The notes beneath the pieces were generated by a model that saw only the letters and a program-made list of their open reading frames with translations, was not told the DNA's origin and made no database searches. A program made the translations under genes and the position numbers. This document shows, piece by piece, positions 41,287-54,400 of a DNA stretch of 64,000 bases (positions are counted from its first letter, which is position 1; every line of letters starts with the position of its first letter). This DNA comes from Neodiprion pinetum (lineage: Eukaryota; Arthropoda; Insecta; Hymenoptera; Diprionidae): contig NC_060233.1 in the NCBI RefSeq assembly GCF_021155775.2, positions 29,491,456 to 29,555,455 on the forward strand. Direction: 5' to 3'.

Positions 41287-43498
41287 CTCACTCTCTCTTC
41301 CTTGTTTTTTTCTTTTGTCTTTCCTATTCTTTTTACTCTTCGCTCTCTTCTGCACGGATTTCAATTTACAGGGGGACAGGAATATAGACCGCTATTCTTG
41401 TACGCTCAGCGGGCGCGAAAATTCTCATAACTCGGCTGCCACACCGCGCGATAATTATCCGCAATACCAATCGGTGAAAAAATTAAACTTGGATAATTTA
41501 TAAGTAATGAATAATTGATCCCCGCGACGCCTCGGGATCATTTGTTGAAATATGCACAAGCAGCTGTGCAAACCGACGTACGTTCGTATCCTTATTACGG
41601 TACACATAATATATGCCTCTACATATTAAGACACGGTTTACCCGCACCTGCGAAAACGATAAGGTAGGTCTCTCCTCCAATTTCGACTGTGCGGAAATTT
41701 TCTTTTTACATTATACCATCGCCGCGTCGTGTCATCGACCTCTATTGAGCAGCAAGGCTGCACGGCTTTCGAAGGAGTTAAACTCAAGCAACGCGGTGCA
41801 AGATACGAGGGTATAATCGAGGTAGACGGAAACTTTCGTATTCGGGAAGAAAGTCTGAACGTTATCAGTGCATGATATGGAGGATACAATAGGAAGAGGC
41901 GGGGAATATATGAAGCGAAATTCGGCACCATGGGAAAACGGGATCGTACGGAGGGCGGGGAGGGGGTCGTAAAAAATCGTGAATTTCGTCCCCGAAAGAG
42001 GGAATAGGTAATTTAAAATTTGTTCGTCGCGTGAAATCGCGCGCCAGCAGGCTCGACGAGAAAATAAAGATATAAATCCAGGGTGTTACTATATATAGAC
42101 CATGTGTAGATCTCAATTCTAGATATGAAAAGTTGTCCCGCGACTCGCTTATACATATTTGGCGTATACGTATGCGTAGGTGTGTTACATATACGTGTAC
42201 GTTGTAGATATACCTAAATAGTATATTTCCCGGAATTCCACGTTTTTTTTTCACCCCGCGTAAATTGCCGCGGGTATATATACGTACGGTATAACAACTG
42301 CACACGGCATCAATCTTTATTTTATATGTGTTTAATTCGGTGCAGCTCAGGGGAAAGTAAAAAAGTTCTCCGTTTAAATAAAAATTGATGTAAAATTAAA
42401 TTCGGTTTACAGTTTGTACCGATTTTCAAATTTGCGTTTATATCAATGTTTTACCCATGTACCGAGTAAACTATTACATTTCACTCTATAAATCTGACAG
42501 GAATGAATATGATAAAATTTCAGGAATTGAAAACGCAGTTTTACGCGATATATGGAAAATAACAATTAACCTTAGCATTGGTCACATCTTAGCAGAATCG
42601 CGAAACGGTCACGCGTGGTGAAATTCACCCGAAACGTGATATTTAGTTTAAAAAAATGAGTACTAAAAATCTAGAATAAAAATAAAAATATCCAGGTATT
42701 ATTTAAGGTTCGCATAAAAATCTCTCCCAGTTTTCGTAACCAAAATTGATTGTTTCAAGTATTCGTAAAACACCGGCAGCAAAGTTGAAGAAAATGCCAA
42801 AAATGTTGAAAAAAAAGGTCTCTGTTTCGCATATCAAGAATGGGGTCACGAGGCCCGTTTCCACGACTAAGAAACTCTACGAAGAATTTGAAAATCGCAC
42901 GGGGTTGAAATTCACCCCCCAAGCTACCCTTCAGAAATATATACATTCCTTATACCCGGTTGTTCTCGCCTGAAATTCCGAAGGCGGTATCTCACCTGCG
43001 CCCTTTACGCAAACGAATCCATATTTATTTAACCAAGCTTCCGGTGAATTGTTGAATACGAAGTCGCGTGAAGGGTATGTCAGGGCGCTTTAAGGTCTAT
43101 CCGCCCGGACGTGGATACGACTCAACGTCGGTCGCGTCTCGAGGTCGAGAGTCTCGTAGATTCGGAAAGGCCCGGGGAAGGTGCGCGGGGGACGAGGTAT
43201 AAGGAATTTGCAGACGCTGCTCGATCCGCGACGAACTACACCTACACACGTCCACGTGCACCCGTCGTCCGTTGTTATACTTGTTTCAATACCCATCGGC
43301 CGACATATTAATTCCAAGCGAACGAAACGTATAATTATTTATTATTATTGAATTACGCGCAATCCCCCCTCCCCCAATTTCATTCCTTATTAACAGTCAG
43401 TCGCAATTAACGGACAAATGGGAAGTAAATTTTCTAACCGAACAGAGCTGCGATCTGCTCTCTGTAGGAATTGGGTACACAACTTTTAATTCCACGGT

Positions 43499-43703
43499 AC
43501 ACTGAGAGAAATTTTTTGTTTCGGTTACCGCTCGGTCCTTGACTATTTTTATTTGTTACCACAATCGAAAAATATAGTTATAGGTAGAAAATGAAAATTA
43601 GTTTTCTAGCTGTTACCGGAAAGTCTAGTATCCGTTGCTATTCTTTCTCGTTACGATCACTGTTGCTATATTTTCTTGTAACTGTTGCGAAAATTTAATG
43701 CTT
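43499..43703 (+). repeat. Dispersed repeat, copy 2
   Basis: Inverted relative to copy 1 at 61-238. This copy carries about 28 extra bases near 43,637-43,664, between two GTTGCTAT sequences, which looks like a small internal duplication or a deletion in copy 1. Shared blocks include GAAAATTAGTTTTCTAGCTG and TTACCGGAAAGTCT. Confidence 0.75.
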
Positions 43704-46700
43704 GATCGACGATAACGCAAAATGGTTAGGCGTACCTCGTTTTTCGTAATTCCAACAATATTCAAACAGTTTCTTTACCGATACCTGTTTTTTCTGAAAA
43801 ACAATTTGCATTATGGTTACAAACGACTTCCGCGTAGGTCAAGGTCGACGATTACAAAGGATCCCACACATTCTCCTCCGTGAGATGAGGGGGTCCAGGT
43901 AGATACTTGTACCGACGAATTCTCCCCGGGCCTCGTGGACGATGCAGACAGCTTTAGGCTCGCAGGGCGAGCTGGGGAAGTAAAGAGGACGGAGGAAACT
44001 ACGAGAACGCTGAGCCAGCAACCAGGAGCCGTGTGCCAGCCGCATCGATACCAACCAGCCAGCCGCCAGCCAGCCTAATTCTATCCAAGATTCAGGATAA
44101 AGCCGAGCTGCCGTTGTGTAGGACCTGTGGATGCGATGTGCGTACGTGTGTGACACGTGGACCTGTAACGGACTGTCACATGACTCGATGACTCCTGTTT
44201 CACGCTCGAATACATCGAATACATCGCCGCACGATTCTTGAATGAATTACAAAGTCTTTCGGATAACGACAATTAATATTAATAATAACGATAATGAAAA
44301 TAATCATGTTCGTACATTAAGGTGCACTTATAATATCGATTGAAACTTAATTTTAGGGACTTTGATAGTATTATTAATATACCTACGCGAAATTTGGACA
44401 TTTGTATAGCAACTAATCGTTTCCGTCAATGAACATAGGACTCGGAGGTACGATCCATAAACTTCAAATAAAATGATATTTAGTCGACTAAATTTTGGAA
44501 ATACGTGAAAGGCTTTGCTCGATCGCGACAAGAGAAGCTTTTGCAGTAGAATCAACGAATTCGCTTGGCTAAATCATCTTGACAAACTAACTAAACAGAA
44601 ATCGTTGAATCGCAGTCATCGTATTTGCAACAAATAACGGATACCAGATTCAAGTGAATTGACTCCCAACAAAATCTAGTTCGTTGGTTCGATAATTCCT
44701 TTCCCTTGTTGTCGATTTCGCAAGTTGAAACATTGACAACCGACTTTCAACTTCTCGCGCGACTTTTCCATTCCCATTAATAACCACAGAAAAATCTATT
44801 CTGTTTCGTACAAACAGAAAATATTATTACATACAATATAACACATCGATTTCCTCTGACCGTAAGTATACCTACTTCGCATGAAACTGCAGAATCCATC
44901 GGTATAGTAAAAAGACCGCGAAATCGTCGCATATATCAATCAGCGAAGAGGGGCGCGGATGAGCCGCGAATTATTTGTCAGCTGCTCAGACGTCCAATTG
45001 TTCACGATTGTAGTCCGGGTACTCGGGCAACGACGGATGACAACGGGCGCACGGAGACTGATCTGTTTGCTGTTTCACCCTCGGTTCACCCTCGAGGGGA
45101 TTCGCGGATATGCGGTATAATATTGGCTTCGGATGATCTCTGTATCACCGCGGTCGCAGGGATTGAAACAATCGTCGTCGCTGATCGACTCTATAGGAAT
45201 ACGTCCCTCTTTACGTGTGTACGTGCTGTGTACAATGGACATTTCATAACTCGTGCATTTGACTTGCGAATTAATTTCCCAGAAATGACAATTAAATCGG
45301 ACTCATTCTCTCTCGTTCGTTATACGTATACATATACCCACGGGATATATGGCTGCGATGTCATTCGATCGCTGTGTGCAGTTGTATACGTTTACCTCAA
45401 GATTTCGACACATTTCTATACGTTACGCAACTGTGTTCTGATACTCCGTGTTGCCGGATCAAGAGAGTTCCTCATAAATTTAGTAAGAAATTGAAGCTTC
45501 TGGAGAAAAAATATGCACAAGTTTTTTGAGGAGAAGTTTCAGGAGTTGTCAATGATTTACGCTTCGCTCGAGATTCTATCGGTAAGCCAGGTTCCTGAAT
45601 TGCTGGTGAAATATAGATCATTTCAAATATAGAGACAGCTTACTCTAAAAGGTGGACTTGTATTTTTACATGTCAATTATATACGTAATATCGTACAAAC
45701 TTGGTTCAAGATCGTTTTGTCAGTTAAAAATTTTAGGACGAAATTTATGAGGATTTTCTTTATGGATTACGAGAATCTAGGAGGATGTCAAATTTACCCT
45801 GGGACATTTGTGCGCCCAGCCATCCGTCAACACTGACTTCTGATCCGATCTGATTCGTTCGTAAAATAGTACCTGACTGCAACGGAGTACTTCGGTGAAA
45901 AATTATGAAATTCTACCCATACGTGTACCGAATGAAACGTGGCACAACAAACAATATGCAGACGTACGATAATTTGCACGATATATTATGCAAATAGCGT
46001 TTGCACGGCATGAGGTCCTAGACGAGTTTACATAGCTTTCGTACAATTCTGGCTTAGAATTATTGCAGATAAAAATCTGTGTCGAGTGACCGCAGCGAGG
46101 GGCGAGCGAAACGCAGGACGCAATCATCTCTAGCTTTGAAATATCGCGGAAAGTGGAGGGAAGAAATGATATATAAATGGAAGGGCCGCCGAAAAGGAGG
46201 AGTCCTGCAGGACTCTTCCGGATATCGGGTATTTTGCGGTTTCCGGCCAATGACGGAAGTCCCGCCATATTTGTCACTCGTGTACTTTATCAGCGGCCGT
46301 ATATCTGGATCCATTGTTTCTGACGACCGGAAGACACGATATCGAATACAAGTAGAAAACCAAGTGTCAAACAGGATTTCCATGAAATCCACCATAATAC
46401 GTGCTATGTTTAATGCGATGTAGAAAAATGATTGCGGAATGTTTTTTTCACGCTTTACCGTTTGCGTATTACTTTGTAAGATGGTTTATGTTCACATACA
46501 CGAGCCGTGTACTGGTAAGAATTCTGCTGAGAATAAAAAATTGAAGTTTCTCTTTCATTTATTAAAAAGTGGTAATCCGGAGGGTTTTGTGTACCCTTCG
46601 CAAATATTTGCTTTCAAATTAAACTAATAGTCGGAAACATACGATCTTGCAAAAATTCGCATCAGCTCCGGAAGCGGCCAATTAGCCGGATGTTCAGTCT

Positions 46701-48784
46701 GCGGTCGCGATAACAGCTATCCCGCGTTTTTAATGGTATTAGAATATTCGAAATTCACGAGCAATATAAAAGGATAAAAGTAACGACAGGTACGTGACCC
46801 GGTAACGAAAACTGAATCCTTTTATCGCGTTTAGCTGCTCGCAGCTGATTGTGAGTGTATCAATTGACCTAGGATGTATTTGGAATCGTAAAATGTAAAT
46901 AATAATTTCGATCGTAATACCTAATGCAAAGTGTTTTAGTTCCACGTTGACAATGAAGAGAAACACCTACTTCGGTAATTTACTGAAAATTTCTTCTCAA
47001 TTACTATACTTGGACGAATTTCGCGGTGCGCAATCAAGTACGACTAACATATGTGCAATACGCACCTACCCTCGAACTCGTTAATACTGCAGCTGCGATC
47101 GCGTAAATAATTAATTGCCGATAAGACGTTAACCGCATTTTACTGTCTCTATCGGGCCTGCGGATGCCCTCTGGCCTTTTTGAAACCGTGCGTAGAGTCT
47201 GAACGTGATTCCTCGTCTCGGCGGTTGGACTCTCCTTTTGAAGCTTGCTGCACTTCGCGACTCTAGGGATACAAGGTATAAAAGTATCGTACATACATAC
47301 GTAATATCGTATAGCCGCAGTAGGATTAACATATACGACACGCATCACGGTACACATGAACTGCCTACGTGTATATAATAAGTTGGGCAGCGACGAAGAC
47401 GAGGATAAGTGGAGAGGGACGACGGGGGCAGTCGGTGTCGGGTCGCATCTCCAGCCATCTGCCATTTGCACGGGCACGTTGCAACCACTGACGTCACATC
47501 CGGCCGAGAAATGCCGCGTTAGCAAAAACTGCGCCGAGGTGTCGAGCGTCGAGCGTCGCATACACGCTTCGCAGTTACATATCAAGTATATTAACGTTAT
47601 AATGAAAATCATGTGAAAAGTCACGGTCGACGCCGACGTCCCGTCCTCCACCCTTCCTTCTCCGCCTCCCTAGACTGACCGGTATTAATTTTTAATCAAC
47701 GTCCGATGCGGAAATTTACGTAACACAATTATGCCGCAAACCTGCGTCAACTTGTGTATAATCGGTGCTGCAAACAAAGATTGTAATATTATTGAAATCG
47801 TGAGGTATAAAGCGGGGCTATTTTTATTCTCAGCGTGAATTTTACCGCAGGTTAATTTCCCAAGATTTTACTCGTGTATCAATAGACGTGATGATTCTGT
47901 TTTCGTGCATTATGCATGGCCGGGAGTGCGGTAAAATATTGAAAATAGTACAACGTGTATCAAGGGTGATACGAAGTCGAATATAATATTATACGCCCGT
48001 CGTCCGTACGATTTTTTTTCATCTTTCGCAAGTATGAAGCTGATGCAAGAAATTTCTGTTTTCATGCGAATTTAGCAACAATTTCGGGCCCGCTTCACAT
48101 GCGCAAAAATGCGTTTCTTCAAACGGGGTCGAACAAAAACGGTTCATTTATGGATATAATTCAACCTGAATATTACAATACATAGTTGCTATGCGAACAT
48201 ACGTATCGAAATATTGTAAAGAATTTTGCTTATCGTATTTGACCGAATGAGTTAAAAATTGTGTACGTATATAATATGGTGTTTGGAGTTTGGACGCTGT
48301 TGTCGCGTTCAATTAACATGGATACAACATATGCGACTAGATCTGATTTACGATCATCGGTGGTCGCGACCCTTGCGCGACAATGTTGCACTTTGTAACA
48401 AGTGCACGGACGTACGAGTAAGATAAAGATTAAAATATATCGAATCGCGCGTTCGCCGCGAGATGAGGTTATCAGACACGTCGGACCCGCTAACCTTTTC
48501 CCACCCCGTCATCCACCCCCCCGAGCCGATGCTCTCTTCGACGATCAAAATATACACTGTTATGATTGTAGGTATACATGTACTTGCTCCCTAATTGTTG
48601 CGCGTTCGGTACCTCATTAATAAGTATATACACACGCGGTTAGTCAATATTTACGCGATTCTCATCCTACGATTTCTCCGCCTAGCAGTTGTAACAATAT
48701 TTCCGATCCTTGCATCGATGAAACCTCGTCCAACGACTCGCGTTAAGAATATTCACACATTACACATATCTTATATACATATCT

Positions 48785-49280
48785 TGGACAGGCGGTTGAA
48801 AAAAATGTTTATTCTCCGAGTTGAAAAATCTTGTTAAAAATCGAGTTAAGCTTGAAAAAAGAAAAAGATCCTCAAAGTTTCGATGCTCTTTTCCCACTAT
48901 TGAGAGGCGCCTATAATTTTTTTTTTTTTCTCATAGACTTATTTATAGGGTATATTTTTTTTAACGCCATGTTGAATATTCCATCATGAAAAATTGAAAA
49001 TATGTGAGTAAAAAAGTATTTTCAATCCCAGATTTATCTGTCTTAAAGTTTGATTTTTTTTTTATTTTTGGATCGTTACAAAATTCAAAAAGATGAAGCT
49101 CTGAAAACAAATAAAAGCTTATAAGAAAAAAAATAAAAAATTCAAACTAAATTATCGGCACCCCTTAATTGTGAGAAAACAACATTGTAACTTTGAGGAT
49201 CTTCTTTTTTCAATGTTAACAGTTAAGCTTTTTCAACTTGGAGCATAAACATTTTCATGAACGACCAGTCTAATATACCT
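48785..49280. mobile_element. Inverted-repeat element of about 500 bases
   Basis: Left arm about 48,785-48,955 and the reverse complement of right arm about 49,115-49,280 align over more than 120 bases at roughly 80 percent identity. Matching blocks include ATGTTTATTCTCC against ATGTTTATGCTCC, TTGAAAAAAG, AAGATCCTCAAAGTT and GATAATTT/TATAATTT. The loop is AT-rich with T and A runs. There is no transposase frame, so this is a non-autonomous foldback or MITE candidate. Confidence 0.65.
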
Positions 49281-49378
49281 ATACCGTATATGAAATAATA
49301 TCGCTGCGAACGACGATATATGAGAGATGCAAAAATTTTACTTAGTACAGGCGAAATAAGATCGGACCGCGGCAGTAT

Positions 49379-49440
<62 letters not shown>

Positions 49441-51441
49441 ATACATACGCACACTCGCATGTATATTATACTTTCATCGGCGCCTTTTTCTCTGCCGTCC
49501 ATCCATCCATATTTCTCCCCTCGCTTTATTTTATATTTTAAAATGCGAGAGGCGCGTGAGCGCGCGGCGTTTCACGTACCGTATACATAATTTTACTGCG
49601 ACTACTTGATACGTACGAGAGACTACCGAGAGTCTCTTGATGCGACGATACGCCTGTGTATGCGTAACGCGTACATAGTACATTTACGCACATATTCATA
49701 CTCCGCGATGTAGAAAGAGGGTAAAAAGGGTTACGGCGAAAAGGGCGAGGTGGGGGGGCAAGGGTTGAGCGTAAACATCGTTAATTTGCACGCGGCCTGC
49801 CTCCCGTGGACCAAAAGGTCAACACCGGGTCGGTGGGTTGTAGGTACGTGGTACGTACCTACTACTCGGCAACTCGGCAAATATTCGTCGGCGAATCGTG
49901 TAATTCGCGTTCTTGCGAACATCGGCCTGCAACGAACGTGTGGCAGTAGGAGCTGCCGCACTTTAGGCAACCCTTCGCTGTTCGATGCCCTTTCCGAGGG
50001 ACCGCGTAGCGCCAATTGTCTAATTGGCAAATAAATCGCTTTGTTTCCCGACGATCTCGGCTGTCCCGATCCGCGGTTTGGGTATACGCGTCCACATAGA
50101 CGAGTTTACGCACACAATAGAAAACTAACGGGGAAGTGCAGCGATCGGCACCATTTCCCCTCTATCTCTCTATCTCTCACTCTCTTTCAACTGGTACCGA
50201 AGAGATACCCGCTGTGCCCAGTTGGCATAGAGTGTTCGAGTCACCGGGGGTCGGTTTTGCCTGCATTCAACCTGCACCAACTTTCGACTCGATATTGACC
50301 TGTCGCGCAATCGATCGCTCTTCACAGCTCCGATCTCACCGACAGCAGGCCGAAGGGATTTCAGGGTAACACAAAGCATCGACTTGATGGGATGTCGGAC
50401 AGCCGTCAGACACGGCAGTTTTGCATTCTTTTATCAAGTAATGAAGTTTCTTCGGAACTTGGGATGCGATAGGGTTTAAGATTGTGCTTGTGGTTGCTAT
50501 CATGTCCTGAAGTTGAAAGAGATTTCATTATTTGGAATATGTAAGAATTGTAAAATACGATTAACAGTATTTAACGGAGATCCGACATCACAGTTGCGCA
50601 ATCATCATTTTAACAATAACACGATAACAAGGCGCGATGAATGATTTACTCTCCTCGTCGCACTCATGGTCCAGTGATTCATTGATTGGCATAGAATTCA
50701 ATGGTAGGATATTCGGGTTCAAGTACGATTTCAGTTGAGTTCCTCCGTGCGAGTGAAGCACCTGTCGGCGGTTGAAAACTTCCCGAAATCGTTTATTCGA
50801 ACATAGCCGGCTAGGCGCTTAAGGCAACCCCGGTCTGGTATGGTCGCCAGGAACGAGGGGGAAGCTATTATCGAACAATGCGTTGTTAGCTGAATTCATC
50901 CCGTCTATTGTTCTTATCTAGGAATCGTAGATACAGCTACATCACATCGCGCTTATATATCTATCCCGCTCTGCAGCGGGCAGGATGCAATTGATTGCAC
51001 TGTATCTGTAGTGCATACACGTAATTATAGCAAATAGACCGTACACGTAAAATACGTTACTGTTGTATTTATATATGCGTAGAGTTGATAACGAGTAACG
51101 GGTTTAATCATTCTGTTATTAAATATATTCAGCGGTAAGCTATTACATATAATATTCGTTGCGGCAAAAATAAAAATCTCTCCAGATATCATGGTACATC
51201 ACTTTGCTCATAGATATACATACATATATACATAAATACATATTATATAAGTGATATTAAAATATATAATTTGTAATGCTAAGAGACACGGTATGCGGAG
51301 GAAATAGTTTGTGGCATTGGCAATAAGTAATTAGTAATTAAACGTTGTGCAATTCATTATTACTACTACCAAAATTCGTCTGTCATTGCAAATGATTATC
51401 ACCAGTCCCAAAGGCATTTTGATCCCAAACTTACTTATCGA
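49281..51441. other. Gene-free interval holding the lgd 3'UTR
   Basis: No gene apart from the lgd 3'UTR entering from the right. The only near-canonical minus-strand polyadenylation hexamer I noticed near the stop is ATTAAA at 51,109-51,104. The rest is a TA microsatellite and mixed DNA. Confidence 0.6.
49382..49432. repeat. (TA)n microsatellite, about 25 units
   Basis: The longest pure TA tract of the window, followed by CACACATA. It lies about 100 bases beyond the inverted-repeat element at 48,785-49,280. Confidence 0.95.
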
Positions 51442-54400
51442 TTAATGATCGATCACCAACCACTTGTCTGTAACTTGTTCGACCTGTTTTGTGAGAATTG
51501 GATTTCTCACCCGTATCTTTACTTCCAACTTGCCTCCCGCAGGTTTTCTTCCATCCATTAGCTGAAATAAATCAGCAAATACCGATAGAGTGAGAAATGT
51601 TCGACTAACAGTTAAAATAATCCACCAAATTTTCGTGCTCTCCTGATAAAGGTAGTTTTATACATACATACGGTAACATTACGGTTGTCGCCAAGATAAA
51701 GTTTTGAAAAAATTTCTGATATTTATTCTTTTTCCTACGCGATCTTGCTTGTTAAATGTTCATTGTATCACTGCGATACTGCTTCTGGAAACTTACCGGA
51801 AAGGTGTCGTGAAGAATGCACTTTGTTTCCAAAGGGTGCAACTTTACCGTCACGGTACCCAAAAGACTATCACTTCGGAAAAACCCTCTGAAATCAGAAG
51901 TAAAAGCATAATCAACATTTTGGTTGGGCTGCTCTACATTCATCATATTCCTTTCATAACTTTAGATGACATTTCAACTGATACTTAGAAAAAAAAAAAC
52001 AAGTTGCTCTTACGACGATCTCGCAGGCTTGAGGAGAACTTGGAATTTGGAATTTGGACATTTTATGTTACATGCGACATGTATACGACAAAGCTTGTTT
52101 CATACATAATGTAGGAAGATTTCCTACCTTGGGTGAGTGCAACACAGGACGGGATTCAACGAGCATCTGCAAGCAACATCCTATTCTATTTACTAAGATA
52201 ATCTAATTCTAAACCGAATGTGCAATGTTTATTATAGGTGAGAAACAATATTTACTTTTACTAGTTTGAATCAATAAATTGTCATCAACGACTCAATAAA
52301 ACCCAATATACAATGAATTAAGTCATGCGCCAGGGTTCAAGTATACGTTTAAATTGATTTGCATTAACGTTGGAAAATTTTCCATTCGTAACTTAACTTT
52401 ACTAATATAACTGGAATTTATCTAACGATTCCGATGCAAGACTATGAACTGCGTTGACGTAACACAGGGTTACAAATGTTACAGAATATCCAACAGTAAA
52501 AAAAGGGCAACGACTGAAAAAAGAGATAAATGTACAAATTGAACATTGAATTACCCTTTCGCCCAGACTTCGCATTTCAGACTGTGTCTTTTGAAAACTC
52601 GCTGGCATTGTCTTGCCGTACGATCGAGAGCCCCGCTCAATGGAAACACTGCTTCATATTCCGGGTTGTTGCTATCCCTGACAGTCGATGTTCTATCTGA
52701 TGGTGGATTTTCTGAGGGATACGGGAACTTAAACATGACATAGGTATCCGCTTCACGTGGATAATTGACCCCCCTCGCTATAGTAATCTCTATGTCGTTG
52801 TCACCGAGGTCTGTACAGCACCTACGTCACAATGAGTGCCATTTAGAAAAATAAGTATGAATTATCGTGATCCACAAATCTGTATACTAGTATTCCAGGA
52901 TACGTAATTGTGAACGAGATAAGTGACTATGACTTACTGCACAATGGCAAACGACTTGGTCTCGTAATGATGCACCGGAGGTGGAAGACCGTCACGACGT
53001 TTCACCCTTAGCATGTCGAGATCACGGGTATAGCCAAGAGCCATACGCTCCCACCTATTGTAACCGGCAACATCACCAATAGCTTTGGAATGATCTCGCG
53101 ATGCTAGACAAGTCTGTAAATAGTTGCGAATAATCGTTCCATAAATTAGCAGGTACAATTATCTAGTTTCGTTGTCAAAGGTTATTCAACATATCTGAAC
53201 TTGTATCTTTGTCACTGTACCTTTATATGTTTCACCAGCTGCTTTTCCATGTTTTCGTATATCTGCTGGTCGTCACCATCTCCCTCAATGGCTACGGAAT
53301 CTTCGCTTGCGACAACGACAAAGCTGTCTGGATCATTAAGCTCATTCAAGCGCAGCTTTGCGAGTGGTGATAATGGTACAGAATTCATGTCGACTGGGAG
53401 ACCGCCTATACTGGCCTGTATTAAGGGCTCCATCCCTTTCGCCTGCCTTAAATATGTTCTTGCCAATTCTAAATCTCCATCCTTTTTCGCAGTTAGTGCA
53501 GCTTGTTTAAGTTCGTGCTGACGCATTTGAAGTTCTGATAACTGCTTATCAGCTCGCGTACGACCCTGCCTTTGCGGCATCGCTGTCGATAGTTTATTCG
53601 TATTACAACAAGAATAGAGAAACTAATAAAGTTTATGAAGACTGTAGAAGTAAATGAACTGTTTTATCTTTAAACTTGGTGCTTTAAAAATTTTACCTGG
53701 CTTTGTTCGTGGGGGTGGAGCTGGGGCTTTCCTCTGTGGTGTAGATGTGGGATCCGCCTCCTCAGAGGGCTCAGGCTCAGGAATCGGTTCTGATCCTGGT
53801 CCTGGTTCAGCAGCTGCTTTGGGTGGAGATGTGTTTCCTACTAAAGTACCTAGTGGGGGAAAACCAGGAGGTGTGGGCAAGTCTTCCAAATCGATTGGCT
53901 TTCCACGCTCATGTATCTTAATAGCTTCTTCAAACTGCTTGCACAGACGTCCATACATTCGTACTTTTGCACCCTTTCCATCTGTTTCAGCTGTAACTTT
54001 CATGCGCCTGTAGACCTCCAAGCGTTCTTTCAGAGCCGAGCCAAGGACATCACCACCACTTGAGACACTTACTGTTTCGGAAATTTTTTCAGTTAATAAA
54101 TAAACCCTGATTCTGGCAGAACAGCAGTAAAGCTGTTTTTTCTCATGCAGCAAACAGCTGGATGCAGCAGCAGCAAAAATGCTCTGATCGGTCATGAATT
54201 CTGGTGTTTTCTTTAGCATTTTGCTGTACATGAAAATTGATATTCATAGTAGTAATAACCTGACAGTCTACAGCACTTGGTTTTGCTGCATACAGCAGAA
54301 GCCCCCTCCCACGTACATACGTAGCAAGCAGCCAATGAGAGCATTTTGCTGTTACTGTATCTAACTGTTTGCTGTACGTGGAAAAGCAGCTTCAGATCTT

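Larger units (their letters stand above)
41121..48784. other. Gene-free interval upstream of tj
   Basis: No domain-bearing frame was found. It holds one copy of the dispersed repeat (43,499-43,703) and an isolated signal-peptide-like exon candidate at 47,138-47,070 on the minus strand (see findings). A lysine-rich open frame at about 42,746-42,973 has no recognised homology. Confidence 0.55.

Noticed and set aside
42746..42973. Lysine-rich 75-codon plus-strand frame
   Set aside because: Composition is plausible for a small basic protein, but the frame starts at a non-ATG codon and no family or splice site supports it.
43839..43985. GC-rich minus-strand segment after a strong acceptor, with four Cys in one frame
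   Set aside because: Two of three frames are open, so the coding frame is ambiguous. Its phase does not join directly to the signal-peptide exon at 47,070-47,138, and the Cys spacing matches no family I can name.
47034..47651. 205-codon minus-strand open frame
   Set aside because: As a whole it starts at a GTG, has irregular composition and no domain. Only its last part with a signal-peptide-like ATG and a donor site was kept as a finding.
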